NCBI GenBank assembly: GCA_027686065.1
Contig: JAQCTH010000081.1
Span: 4,367-15,518, forward strand
Reading direction: 5' to 3'
DNA length: 11,152 bases
DNA from: Clostridiaceae bacterium AF10-41
GTDB lineage: Bacteria > Bacillota > Clostridia > Clostridiales > Clostridiaceae
The number at the start of each line of letters is the position of its first letter. Within the stretch, counting starts at the first letter, position 1. A program made the translations under genes and the position numbers. Positions 1 through 7,113 of the stretch are shown one piece after another. Under the pieces are notes generated by a model. It had not been told where the DNA came from. It ran no database searches and was given only the letters and a program-made list of their open reading frames with translations.

Positions 1-291
1 CTTATATCCTGTGTCATAAAGATTTCCAATTTCTTTCATATAATCAGCTTCTGTTGTTCCTGTTGGTTTTAAGTAATTAGTTTCAACTTTTAATTCTGTT
101 TCTGCTTTCTTTATACCTTCCCAAGTACCTTGGTTGAATGATTTGTCATCAATAGTACCTGCATCAGTAACCATACCTACTTTTAAATCATTTTTCTTGT
201 CTGTACCTGTTTCTCCACCTTTTTTACCACATCCTACAAGTCCAGTGACCATAAGAGCTGAAAGTGTTAATGCTATTAGCTTTTTTTTCAT
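1..291 (-). CDS. BMP-family nucleoside-binding lipoprotein, N-terminal part (cut by window edge)
   Basis: The first 97 codons of a substrate-binding lipoprotein; the rest lies beyond the left edge. Residues 1-20 are a lipoprotein signal peptide (KKK, a hydrophobic core, then LVGC), with Cys21 as the expected lipidated residue. A polar Gly/Lys/Thr linker follows. The mature domain starts near residue 36 with LKVGMVTDAGTIDDKSFNQ. The DDKSFNQ stretch at 48-54 is typical of the BMP/Med/PnrA family (basic membrane protein), whose studied members bind nucleosides and usually feed a BmpA-NupABC-type ABC importer. The start at 291 is supported by GGAGGG seven bases upstream (298-303). A LacI-family gene ends about 100 bases before it and a cre-like site sits between them, so uptake is probably regulated. 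That permease and ATPase genes follow downstream is inference, since they are outside the window. It could instead bind another ligand, as family specificity cannot be read from this fragment. Confidence 0.9.
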   Translation of the reverse strand, partial: MKKKLIALTLSALMVTGLVGCGKKGGETGTDKKNDLKVGMVTDAGTIDDKSFNQGTWEGIKKAETELKVETNYLKPTGTTEADYMKEIGNLYDTGYK

Positions 292-369
292 AATAATCCC
301 TCCATAAAATAATATATAGCAATCTTTGATATACAAAGAAGTGCGTCTTTTTAATAAAAATTTCACCCT

Positions 370-383
370 TGATACCGCTTACA
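370..383 (-). promoter_or_regulatory. cre-like operator upstream of the BMP lipoprotein gene
   Basis: The minus strand reads TGTAAGCGGTATCA, an exact match to the Gram-positive catabolite-responsive element consensus TGWAANCGNTNWCA. It lies 79 bases upstream of the lipoprotein start codon and just after the stop codon of the LacI-family gene. CcpA bound here would be expected to repress nucleoside uptake when preferred sugars are present. The neighbouring LacI-family regulator has a CcpA-like recognition helix and could bind the same site, so which protein acts here is open. I see no convincing promoter close by to define its position relative to transcription. Confidence 0.65.
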
Positions 384-393
384 AATAAACTCA

Positions 394-1419
394 TTATTTA
401 TTCATTAACTTTTTTTCTGATCCATTTAAAATTAGTTTCGGTGGAATGTTTATGCGATTTATCTTCCTATTATCTTTATTTTTAAATATCTCTAAAAGTA
501 ATTTTATAGCTGACACTCCTAATTCCATAGGTGAATCTTCAATATAAGTTAAATTAATTCCCACTATATCTATTAAATCTATTTTATTAAAACCAATTAA
601 TGCCATATCCTTTGGTATACTCTTTTTTCTTTCAAATAAAGCTTTAATTGTTCCTAAGGTCATTCTATTACTGCATGAAATTATTGCAGTAGGTGGATTT
701 TCCATATCCAAAAATTCTTTAGTTATTTCATAAGCTCTATCTAAACTAAATTGTCCTTCTTTTATATAATCATCTATAATTGGTATATTACTTTGGATTA
801 ATGCCTTTTTATACCCATTTAATCTATTCATTGCTGAACTTGAACTAATTATTCCTGTCATTATACCTATTTTTTCATGACCTTCTTCTATCAATAATTT
901 AGTAGCATCAAAACCACCTTTCACATCATCAACAAAAACTCCATTTAAATTTATATAATTTAGATCAGCAGAAACTAATACAATAGGTATATTTATACTA
1001 TTTATTATATCTATAAATACATCTTCTAATTTGGTGTCTCCAAATCCTGGAGTCATTATAACTCCCTTTAATCTATGCTTTTTAACTTCATCTAATGCTT
1101 TCAATTCACTTTTTACATCATTATTTGTATTAAATAATATTATATTTAAGTTAACTTCTTCTGCAATTTTACTTATACCTTTTATTATTTCACCAAAGTA
1201 TGAATTTGTTATATCTGGAACTATTATTCCTATAGTATTGGTTTCTCTTTTAGAAAGACTCCTTGCTATTGCACTTGGAACATAATTCATTTCTTCTATT
1301 ACCTTTAAAACTCTTTCTTTAGTTTCCTCTTTTACATATGAGGAATTATTTAAAACTCTAGAAATAGTTGCAGAAGATACACCAGCTTTCTTTGCTATGT
1401 CATCTATAGTTACTGCCAT
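394..1419 (-). CDS. LacI-family transcriptional regulator
   Basis: A 341-residue regulator of normal LacI/GalR length. Residues 3-24 form the helix-turn-helix (TIDDIAKKAGVSSATISRVLN), and residues 47-56 form the hinge helix that enters the minor groove (VPSAIARSLS, Leu55 being the usual intercalating leucine). From about residue 61 the periplasmic-binding-protein-like effector domain begins (NTIGIIVPDITNSYFGEI). It contains the family markers VDDVKGGFDATKLLIEEGH (163-181) and a PTAIISCSNRMTLGTIKAL segment (243-261). The start is supported by AAGGAG eight bases upstream. The gene lies between the deo enzymes and a BMP-family lipoprotein gene, so a nucleoside- or ribose-related effector is plausible, but the effector cannot be read from sequence. 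It is not clearly CcpA itself: the fold and recognition helix are similar, but the context is that of a local regulator. Likely targets are the downstream lipoprotein gene and perhaps the deo genes. Confidence 0.9.
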   Translation of the reverse strand: MAVTIDDIAKKAGVSSATISRVLNNSSYVKEETKERVLKVIEEMNYVPSAIARSLSKRETNTIGIIVPDITNSYFGEIIKGISKIAEEVNLNIILFNTNNDVKSELKALDEVKKHRLKGVIMTPGFGDTKLEDVFIDIINSINIPIVLVSADLNYINLNGVFVDDVKGGFDATKLLIEEGHEKIGIMTGIISSSSAMNRLNGYKKALIQSNIPIIDDYIKEGQFSLDRAYEITKEFLDMENPPTAIISCSNRMTLGTIKALFERKKSIPKDMALIGFNKIDLIDIVGINLTYIEDSPMELGVSAIKLLLEIFKNKDNRKINRINIPPKLILNGSEKKLMNK

Positions 1420-1862
1420 ATTTTTTCTCCTTATGTATCTACGATAAAATTTAATAAATTTGCCTATATGCCTATTATATATCTATTATATTAATTAATA
1501 CTAGTCCTAAATTCTATTAAATATAGATTTTGATGAATTTTTCTATAATCATATTTCCTTAAGTTAATATTAATTTATTTTTACTCTTAAATAAATTGTT
1601 TTTTATTTTTATTTTGTAAATTTATATTAATCATAAGTTTTTGTAATATTTTTTAAGAATTAACTACTATTTTCATAAATATCTTAGAGATTACTATAAT
1701 TAATTTATATTTAATTTTATACTCAATACTAAACTGTCTTAATAATATGTAATAACTATATTTCTGGTATTATATGCTGAATATCTTATATTTTAAACAA
1801 GATATTCAGCTCGTTCAACTATTATTTGTATAATTGCTTAATACAAATTTATATTTTACATG
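1420..1862. other. AT-rich intergenic region between deoB and the LacI-family gene
   Basis: This 443-base stretch has no gene I can support on either strand. It must carry the 3' end of the deo transcript and probably the promoter of the LacI-family gene. Near the deoB end there is a perfect 12-bp inverted repeat (1776-1810). Two AT-only inverted repeats (1572-1597 and about 1827-1850) are probably composition noise. Before the regulator gene the minus strand has TATAAT-like boxes around 1470-1490 but no good -35 partner. An 8-base tandem repeat, TGCCTATA/TGCCTATT on the plus strand, lies at 1461-1476, about 42-57 bases upstream of the start codon. No purine riboswitch or tRNA-like fold was seen. 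Confidence 0.6.
1776..1810 (-). terminator. Perfect 12-bp hairpin downstream of deoB, possible operon terminator
   Basis: GCTGAATATCTT (1776-1787) and AAGATATTCAGC (1799-1810) are exact reverse complements with an 11-base loop. The hairpin begins 53 bases after the deoB stop codon, which is where the end of the nucleoside-catabolism transcript is expected. It lacks the run of U after the stem that a standard intrinsic terminator needs, on either strand. It may therefore be a weak or Rho-type end, an RNA 3'-end stabiliser or a protein-binding palindrome. The inverted repeat is certain, the function is not. Confidence 0.4.
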
Positions 1863-3062
1863 TTATATAATTTTATTTAAGAAACTTTCTCCTATTGCAA
1901 AACTAAACTTCTTATTATCTTTATTAAAATTATCTACTATAGACACTCCTATATCTGCCATGCTCTTTAATACATCTATTTCCTTAGGTTCTGTTAACTT
2001 CTTACTATAAACTAGTATAGGAACGTATTCCCTAGTATGATCTGTTCCTTCAAAAGTTGGATCATTACCATGATCTGCTGTTATTATTAATAAATCATCA
2101 TCATTTAATTCATTTAAAAGTGTCCTTAATTGAACATCAAATTTTTCTAAGGCCTCTTTATATCCCTTCGGATCTCTTCTGTGTCCATACATTGAATCAA
2201 AATCAACTAAATTTAAGAAAATTAACCCATTATACATATTTTCTTTAGCTATTTTTATAGTTTCTTCCATTCCCATATCATTGCTCTTAGATTTTATGCT
2301 TTTTGTTATTCCTTGATTGCAATATATATCAGCAATTTTGCCAATACCAACTACATCTAAATTCATTAGATTTAACTCATCTAGCATAGTACTAGTTGGT
2401 GGCTTTAATGCATAATCTTTTCTATTTGCTGTTCTTTTAAAGTTCTCTTTGCTACTTCCAACAAAAGGTCTTGCTATTACTCTTCCAACTTTATATTCTT
2501 CTTTTAAAGTTATTTCTCTTGCGATTTCACATACTCTATAAAGCTCTTCTAGTGGAATAATTTCTTCATTGGCAGCTATTTGTAAAACACTATCTGCTGA
2601 AGTATATAATATTAAGCTTTTTGTTTTTAAGTGTTCTTCTCCTAAATCTTCAATAATTGCTGTTCCTGATGCTGCAATATTCCCAAAAAATTTATGCCCA
2701 GTTTTTTCTTCTAATTCATCTATCAATGATTGTGGAAATCCGTTATCTGTAAAAACTTGAAATGGCTCTTCTATATGGATACCAGCAATCTCCCAGTGCC
2801 CTGTTATAGTATCCTTCCCTTTAGATAATTCTGTTGCTTTTGTATAATATGCAATTGAATTTTCTACTCTTTTAACACCTTTAATATCGGCAATATTTCC
2901 AAGTCCCATTTTTTCCATATTAGGAACATTTAATCCATTCATCGAGTTAGCTATATTCCCTAAAGTATTTGCACCCTTGTCTCCGTACTCTTCAGCATCA
3001 TGTGCTTCTCCTATTCCAACAGAATCAAGTACAATTAGGAATACCCTATTAAAATTTTTCAT
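1863..3062 (-). CDS. deoB: Phosphopentomutase
   Basis: Converts (deoxy)ribose-1-phosphate to the 5-phosphate in the cytosol, linking the phosphorylase step to the aldolase. With the start at 3062 it has 399 residues, close to Bacillus Drm. It is an alkaline-phosphatase-superfamily enzyme: the N-terminal metal ligand Asp13 lies in VLDSVGIGE, the phosphorylated Thr85 in KGKDTITGHWE (81-91), and the C-terminal metal cluster in ITADHGNDPTFEGTDHTRE. An in-frame ATG 24 bases upstream (3086) overlaps the end of deoC, but a strong GGGGG ribosome site (3070-3074) lies seven bases before 3062. The shorter form also places Thr at 85, as in the characterised B. cereus enzyme. The gene follows deoC with one base between stop and start, so translation is almost certainly coupled. 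It is the last gene of the cluster. Confidence 0.97.
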   Translation of the reverse strand: MKNFNRVFLIVLDSVGIGEAHDAEEYGDKGANTLGNIANSMNGLNVPNMEKMGLGNIADIKGVKRVENSIAYYTKATELSKGKDTITGHWEIAGIHIEEPFQVFTDNGFPQSLIDELEEKTGHKFFGNIAASGTAIIEDLGEEHLKTKSLILYTSADSVLQIAANEEIIPLEELYRVCEIAREITLKEEYKVGRVIARPFVGSSKENFKRTANRKDYALKPPTSTMLDELNLMNLDVVGIGKIADIYCNQGITKSIKSKSNDMGMEETIKIAKENMYNGLIFLNLVDFDSMYGHRRDPKGYKEALEKFDVQLRTLLNELNDDDLLIITADHGNDPTFEGTDHTREYVPILVYSKKLTEPKEIDVLKSMADIGVSIVDNFNKDNKKFSFAIGESFLNKII

Positions 3063-3063
3063 C

Positions 3064-3729
3064 TTAATACCCCCTAACTTCTTCATTATTCATTATCTTA
3101 ATTATTGAACTAGTTCCAAGTCTTGAAGCTCCTTTTGATATAAACTCTTCTGCCTTTTCAATACTTTTCACTCCACCTGCTGCTTTAATTTTAACATCTT
3201 TTCCAACATATTTTTTAAATAATTCTATATCTTCAATAGTTGCTCCATCTGTGCTAAATCCTGTAGATGTTTTTATAAAATCAGCTCCAGACTTTGTAAC
3301 ACAATTACATAGCTCTATTTTTTCATCCTCTGTTAAAAGACAAGTTTCTATTATAACTTTTAATATACTATCTCCACAGGCCTTTTTAATTTCCTTTATT
3401 TCTTCTGTAATAAAATTGTAGTTCTTTTCTTTTACCATACCTATATTTATTACCATATCAATTTCATCTGCGCCTTTTGATATAGCATCCTTAGTTTCAA
3501 ATACTTTAACTTCTGTTGTATTATATCCATTTGGAAACCCTATTACTGTACATATATTTAAGTTTTCCCCAACATAATCCTTTGCTCTTTTCACAAAGGA
3601 AGGTGGTATGCATACTGACGCAACTTTATATTTCATACCATCATCGCATATAGTTTTTATTTCATCCCATGTTGAAGTTTGTAAAAGTAATGTATGATCA
3701 ACTGTTTTTAGTATATCTTTTATATCCAT
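3064..3729 (-). CDS. deoC: Deoxyribose-phosphate aldolase
   Basis: A class I aldolase that splits 2-deoxyribose-5-phosphate into glyceraldehyde-3-phosphate and acetaldehyde, feeding deoxynucleoside sugar into glycolysis. The 221 residues match the family length. Visible markers are VDHTLLL near the N-terminus, [16 protein letters not shown] (63-78), [11 protein letters not shown] with Asp91 as the catalytic acid/base partner, the Schiff-base Lys153 in [16 protein letters not shown], and the second lysine Lys182 in IKAAGGVKS. All catalytic positions are intact. The start at 3729 has AGGAGG at ideal distance. The gene lies 17 bases after the pdp stop and ends one base before deoB, so it sits in the middle of a cotranscribed catabolic cluster. 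Confidence 0.97.
   Translation of the reverse strand: MDIKDILKTVDHTLLLQTSTWDEIKTICDDGMKYKVASVCIPPSFVKRAKDYVGENLNICTVIGFPNGYNTTEVKVFETKDAISKGADEIDMVINIGMVKEKNYNFITEEIKEIKKACGDSILKVIIETCLLTEDEKIELCNCVTKSGADFIKTSTGFSTDGATIEDIELFKKYVGKDVKIKAAGGVKSIEKAEEFISKGASRLGTSSIIKIMNNEEVRGY
3069..3075 (-). promoter_or_regulatory. Ribosome binding site that fixes the deoB start
   Basis: AGGGGGT on the minus strand, within the last codons of deoC, is spaced seven bases from the ATG at 3062. The alternative ATG at 3086 has no purine-rich site at a suitable distance, so the shorter protein is preferred. Confidence 0.75.
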
Positions 3730-3746
3730 ATTTCCTCCTATTGTAA

Positions 3747-5051
3747 CTATTCAATTATTTTATATATTATATCTGCCTTAGCTGGCTTTTCATTAGATAT
3801 TGTATAAGCTGATAGAAGCATTTCTTCGGCTTTTTCAATTCTATTTGTATCACTTGTATATATAGTAGCTAATAAATCCCCTTTACTAACATAGCTTCCC
3901 ATTTTTTTTGATAATATTATTCCTGCTCCATAATCTATATCATCATCTTTAGTTTCTCTTCCGGCTCCAGCTAACAATGATGCTATTCCTACTTTTTCAG
4001 CATTTAATTCATATACATATCCTTCTTCTTTTGCTTTAACTTCATGAACTGCTTCTGAAATAGTAAATAAATCTTTATTTTCAATTACACTTACATCTCC
4101 ACCTTGATTAACTACAAGTTCTTTTAACTTTTCAAGAGCTTTACCATTCTTAAGAACTTCTTCTAAAATGCCTCTAGCCTTATTAACATCACTTTCTATA
4201 TTTGATAATTTAAGCATTTGTGCTCCAAGTCTTAGACATAATTCTCTTAAATCCTCAGGTCCCCTATCACTTAATACTTCTATTACTTCTTGTATTTCTA
4301 ATGCATTACCTATTGCATATCCTAACGGTTCTCCATTTAGTGTTATTGCTGCTGAAGTATTTCTATTTAACCCCTTACCTATTGATACCATGGCTTCTGC
4401 TAATTTTTCAGCATCTTCTTTAGTTTTCATAAATGCTCCATCACCATATTTTACATCTAGTAATATTGCATCTGAACCTGATGCAATTTTTTTACTCATT
4501 ATACTTGCTGCTATTAATGGAATACTGTCTATTGTAGCAGTTACATCTCTAAGTGCATATAACTTTTTATCTGCTGGTACTATGTTTTGCGTTTGACCTG
4601 CTATTACAAGTCCTGATTTATTAACGAAATCTATAAAATTTTCCTTTGTAACATTTATATCAAAATTAGGTATTGCTTCAAGCTTATCAAGTGTTCCACC
4701 TGTGTGTCCTAGTCCTCTTCCTGATAACTTAGCAACCTTACCTCCAGCCGCTGCAACCATAGGAACTAATATTAAAGAAGTTTTGTCTCCAACACCACCT
4801 GTACTATGCTTGTCAACTTTTACTCCATTTATTTCACTAAGGTCAACAACATCTCCTGATTTTATCATAGCCATAGTAAGATTAACTGTTTCTTCTTTGT
4901 TGAAACCATTTAGATATATTGCCATCAATAATGCTGATGCTTGGTAATCTGTCACCTCACCCTTTGTATATCCATCTATAAAAAATTCTATTTCTTCTTT
5001 ACTTAATTCTTTACTATCTCTTTTTTTTGCAATAATATCAAAAGCTCTCAT
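3747..5051 (-). CDS. pdp: Pyrimidine-nucleoside phosphorylase
   Basis: Phosphorolysis of uridine, thymidine and deoxyuridine to the free base plus (deoxy)ribose-1-phosphate. This is the Gram-positive type of the thymidine phosphorylase family (deoA homologue). With the start at 5051 the protein has 434 residues, like the Bacillus enzymes. The phosphate loop [12 protein letters not shown] starts at Lys81, [17 protein letters not shown] is at 110-126, and base-binding residues Arg168 ([11 protein letters not shown]), Ser183 and Lys187 (AASIMSKK) are all present. Their numbering agrees with the structurally studied Bacillus enzyme, which supports this start. A second in-frame ATG at 5066 directly follows the previous stop codon, but it forms part of the GGAGGG ribosome site serving 5051. 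Upstream is the membrane-anchored BMP-family gene and downstream is deoC, giving a complete pyrimidine deoxynucleoside route. Confidence 0.97.
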   Translation of the reverse strand: MRAFDIIAKKRDSKELSKEEIEFFIDGYTKGEVTDYQASALLMAIYLNGFNKEETVNLTMAMIKSGDVVDLSEINGVKVDKHSTGGVGDKTSLILVPMVAAAGGKVAKLSGRGLGHTGGTLDKLEAIPNFDINVTKENFIDFVNKSGLVIAGQTQNIVPADKKLYALRDVTATIDSIPLIAASIMSKKIASGSDAILLDVKYGDGAFMKTKEDAEKLAEAMVSIGKGLNRNTSAAITLNGEPLGYAIGNALEIQEVIEVLSDRGPEDLRELCLRLGAQMLKLSNIESDVNKARGILEEVLKNGKALEKLKELVVNQGGDVSVIENKDLFTISEAVHEVKAKEEGYVYELNAEKVGIASLLAGAGRETKDDDIDYGAGIILSKKMGSYVSKGDLLATIYTSDTNRIEKAEEMLLSAYTISNEKPAKADIIYKIIE

Positions 5052-5058
5052 TTTAAAA

Positions 5059-5064
5059 CCCTCC
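5059..5064 (-). promoter_or_regulatory. Ribosome binding site that fixes the pdp start
   Basis: GGAGGG on the minus strand is seven bases upstream of the ATG at 5051 and follows the TAA of the BMP-family gene within three bases. The competing ATG at 5066 overlaps this site and has no purine-rich site of its own, so the 434-residue product is preferred. Confidence 0.75.
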
Positions 5065-5066
5065 AT

Positions 5067-6149
5067 TTAATCTTCATATTTATTTATTTTAACCCAAGCT
5101 TCAAGTTCTTCCTTGTTCTTAGGTATTGTTAATTCATCATTTACTATCTTAGATTTTATTTTGTTTACAGTTTTCATTACATTATCATCTAATTCTACTT
5201 CTGATCCTTCTCTTGTTATGTCTATAATTCCTTCTTTCAATCCTGATAAATGAACTCCATCATTCCAACTATTATCATTTATATACTTGATTTCATTAAA
5301 TATAATTTGATTCATATATCTTGTAGCAGTTGAAATTATAACACTAGGATCAAAATAATTCTGGTTTTCATCTATCCCAAAAGCATATCCCCCTACTTCT
5401 TTTGCTGCTGAAAACACCCCAAGTCCTGATGCACCAGCCAGATGCTGAATATATTTTACACCTTTACTATACATCAGTAATGCAGTTTCTCTTGCTTTTA
5501 GGGGATTTTTAAAATCGTTTACTACTGCGGATATGACTTCCCCATCTGGATTTACATATCTATACCCTGCTTCAAAGCCAATAGCACCTTCTCTTAAATG
5601 AGGTACTTCCATACCTAAGATTATTCCTGCCTTATTCATATAGCCTATTTTTCCATATTCTTCTTTACTAAGTAACCCTGCAATTACTCCATTTAGAAAT
5701 GCTTGTTCTTCCCACCTTGTATAAAGTGAACTTATATTTTTTGCTTCAAGCTTTGAATCTATTAAAGTAAATTTTTGATTAGGATATCTGTCTGAAACCG
5801 CTTTCACATCTGCTTCTTGTTCAGGTCCAATAGCAATAATCAATTGGTATTCCTCAGTTTCTGCAAATTCCATTATACTCTTTTCATATTCCTCTTCATG
5901 TATAGGTTCTGAATAATCAAACTCTATACCAAGTTCTTTTTGAGCTCTTAATAAACCATCATAAATTAAATCATTAAAAGATTTATCTCCAAGACCACTA
6001 CCTGTAAAAATTACTGCTATTTTTAAGTTCTTTTCTTTTCCCTTTTCATTTGAATTATTGTTTAAATTAAAAACTAATATTGCTACAAAAAATATTGTTG
6101 AAATCAGTATTAACAATGTAACTAATACCTTATCTATTCTTTTAACCAT
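5067..6149 (-). CDS. Membrane-anchored BMP/Med-family nucleoside-binding-like protein
   Basis: A 360-residue protein of the BMP/Med/PnrA substrate-binding family with an unusual N-terminus. Residues 8-28 are a long hydrophobic segment (VLVTLLILISTIFFVAILVF) preceded by Lys/Arg. There is no lipobox; in fact I see no cysteine in the protein, so it should stay as an uncleaved, outward-facing anchored protein. The binding domain starts at about 42 (LKIAVIFTGSGLGDKSFND, with the family DKSFN at 55-59). It continues through IIAIGPEQEADVKAV, WEEQAFLNGVIAGLL (146-160), HLAGASGLGVFSAAKE (236-251) and FGIDENQNYF (257-266). The start has AAAGGAGA at good distance. It is the first gene before pdp-deoC-deoB, with three bases between its stop and the pdp ribosome site, and it follows a sensor kinase/AraC regulator pair. 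A ligand-sensing role beside the kinase is my inference. A scavenging role with a distant ABC permease is the alternative. Confidence 0.85.
   Translation of the reverse strand: MVKRIDKVLVTLLILISTIFFVAILVFNLNNNSNEKGKEKNLKIAVIFTGSGLGDKSFNDLIYDGLLRAQKELGIEFDYSEPIHEEEYEKSIMEFAETEEYQLIIAIGPEQEADVKAVSDRYPNQKFTLIDSKLEAKNISSLYTRWEEQAFLNGVIAGLLSKEEYGKIGYMNKAGIILGMEVPHLREGAIGFEAGYRYVNPDGEVISAVVNDFKNPLKARETALLMYSKGVKYIQHLAGASGLGVFSAAKEVGGYAFGIDENQNYFDPSVIISTATRYMNQIIFNEIKYINDNSWNDGVHLSGLKEGIIDITREGSEVELDDNVMKTVNKIKSKIVNDELTIPKNKEELEAWVKINKYED
5793..5806. promoter_or_regulatory. cre-like site inside the BMP-anchor gene
   Basis: The plus strand reads TGAAACCGCTTTCA, and its complement TGAAAGCGGTTTCA is an almost perfect palindrome and an exact fit to TGWAANCGNTNWCA. 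It lies about 345 bases into the coding region, over codons for VKAVS. CcpA bound inside a transcribed region can block elongation (roadblock), which here would reduce pdp-deoC-deoB expression. Amino-acid coding constrains the bases, so a chance match is less unlikely than in spacer DNA, but two other exact matches in the same locus make function plausible. Confidence 0.5.
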
Positions 6150-6190
6150 TTAATCTCCTTTGCAATAGATATTAATCTATAACATCTTTT

Positions 6191-6229
6191 GTATAATATA
6201 ATTATACCTAAATAAACCTTTACTTTATA
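6191..6229 (-). promoter_or_regulatory. Possible promoter of the BMP-pdp-deoC-deoB cluster
   Basis: The minus strand has a consensus -10 box TATAAT at 6201-6206, about 55 bases before the start codon. The matching -35 position (6224-6229, TATAAA, 17-base spacer) fits only half of TTGACA, so an activator may be needed, which would suit the AraC-type regulator encoded just upstream. The -10 is part of an inverted repeat, GTATAAT and ATTATAC with three bases between (6191-6207). In DNA this AT-rich, such boxes arise by chance. Confidence 0.35.
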
Positions 6230-6304
6230 TAGAGAATATTGATATTAAATATAATTATTTGGATATAATTTTATTTATCAAATATATTTTCTTATATCTA
6301 TTTA

Positions 6305-6359
6305 TAAAATATTGATTTTTTATAACTTATTTGACATTTGGTTATAAACTTATCAATAT
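6305..6359 (-). terminator. AT-rich nested hairpin at the end of the response regulator gene
   Basis: Two nested inverted repeats overlap the regulator's stop codon: outer ATATTGAT/ATCAATAT (6352-6359 with 6309-6316) and inner TTTATAAC/GTTATAAA (6341-6348 with 6319-6326), followed by TTTT. Together they could fold into a stem interrupted by a few unpaired bases. The stem has almost no GC, so it would at best be a partial terminator. Read-through from the kinase-regulator genes into the BMP-deo cluster remains likely. Confidence 0.3.
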
Positions 6360-7102
6360 CTATCTTCTTCTGGAGAAACTCCAGTATATTTTTTGTAATT
6401 CTTAGAGAAATATCCAGCATTAGAATATCCCACTTCAGATGCAATCTGTGATATTTTCATATCTGTATTTTTTATTAATTCTTTTGCTTTTTTAATTCTA
6501 TATATTGTTAGATAAGTACTAAAATTTTCTCCTACCTCTTCTTTAAAAAGTCTTGAAAAATATTCATGAGATAGATATATATGTTTAGCTACATCCATTA
6601 ATGAAATATGATTTTTGTAGTTATTATCTATATACTTCAACGCTTTATCAATGGATCTAGAATAAGACTTGGTTTTAATTATATCTTTTTTCTCTATTCT
6701 TTGCTCCTTACTATTATCTCCTATAGCTTTTATTTTATTATTTATCTTAGTTAATATTTCACTTAATTCCTTGGGTCTAATATCTGATTTTATTAAGTAC
6801 TCATAAACCCCATAACTTATTGCTTCTTTTGCATATGAAAATTCAGCAAAATTAGTTAATATTATTATATAAATTTCTGGAAATAGTTCTTTTATTTTTT
6901 TAGATAATTCTATACCATCCATAACTGGCATTTTTATATCTGTTATTACTACATCAGGCTTAGATTTTAAGGCTAATTCATAAGCTTCCTTACCATTATT
7001 TACACTACCTATTACATTAAATTCTTCTGATATATTTTTTATAGTATATCCTATCCATTCCCTTATTGGAGCTTCATCCTCTACAATTAATACATTTAGC
7101 AT
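6353..7102 (-). CDS. Response regulator with AraC-type DNA-binding domain (YesN-like)
   Basis: The receiver domain spans residues 1-125: acidic pocket Glu8/Asp9 (VEDE), phosphorylation site Asp55 in VVITDIKMPVMDG, switch Thr83 (ILTNF) and Lys105 (YLIKSD). After a short charged linker (126-148), an AraC/XylS DNA-binding domain occupies about 150-247. It has two helix-turn-helix units: SLMDVAKHIYLSHEYFSRLFKE, and KISQIASEVGYSNAGYFSKNYKKYTGVSP. At 249 residues it is shorter than many YesN proteins, which carry a long coiled middle region. The start at 7102 has AAGGAGG at good distance and lies 11 bases after the kinase stop, so the two are cotranscribed cognates. Its likely target is the adjacent BMP-deo cluster and possibly its own promoter, judged from position. 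It should be a phosphorylation-dependent activator. Confidence 0.95.
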   Translation of the reverse strand: MLNVLIVEDEAPIREWIGYTIKNISEEFNVIGSVNNGKEAYELALKSKPDVVITDIKMPVMDGIELSKKIKELFPEIYIIILTNFAEFSYAKEAISYGVYEYLIKSDIRPKELSEILTKINNKIKAIGDNSKEQRIEKKDIIKTKSYSRSIDKALKYIDNNYKNHISLMDVAKHIYLSHEYFSRLFKEEVGENFSTYLTIYRIKKAKELIKNTDMKISQIASEVGYSNAGYFSKNYKKYTGVSPEEDRY

Positions 7103-7113
7103 AAAAATCCTCC

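Noticed and set aside
309..336. TTGTAT and TATTAT boxes 16 bases apart before the lipoprotein gene
   Set aside because: Transcription would start inside or next to the GGAGGG ribosome site, leaving almost no leader, so I do not call it a promoter.
323..339. TCTTTG/CAAAGA inverted repeat before the lipoprotein gene
   Set aside because: Six-base AT-rich arms without a second copy; it could be an operator but is expected by chance in such DNA.
1572..1597. 9-bp inverted repeat followed by a T-rich stretch on the plus strand
   Set aside because: It contains no GC pair and there is no plus-strand gene to terminate; composition explains it.
1420..1862. Possible riboswitch or small RNA in the deoB-LacI spacer
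   Set aside because: No purine-riboswitch core, no conserved loop motifs and no strong promoter/terminator pair could be found by eye.
3063..3086. Longer deoB start at 3086
   Set aside because: It overlaps deoC, lacks a ribosome site and shifts the phosphorylated threonine away from position 85; the ATG at 3062 has a strong GGGGG site.
4168..4947. Open plus-strand frames opposite pdp, and similar ones opposite other genes
   Set aside because: They mirror the codon pattern of well-supported minus-strand enzymes, have no ribosome sites and no recognisable domains.
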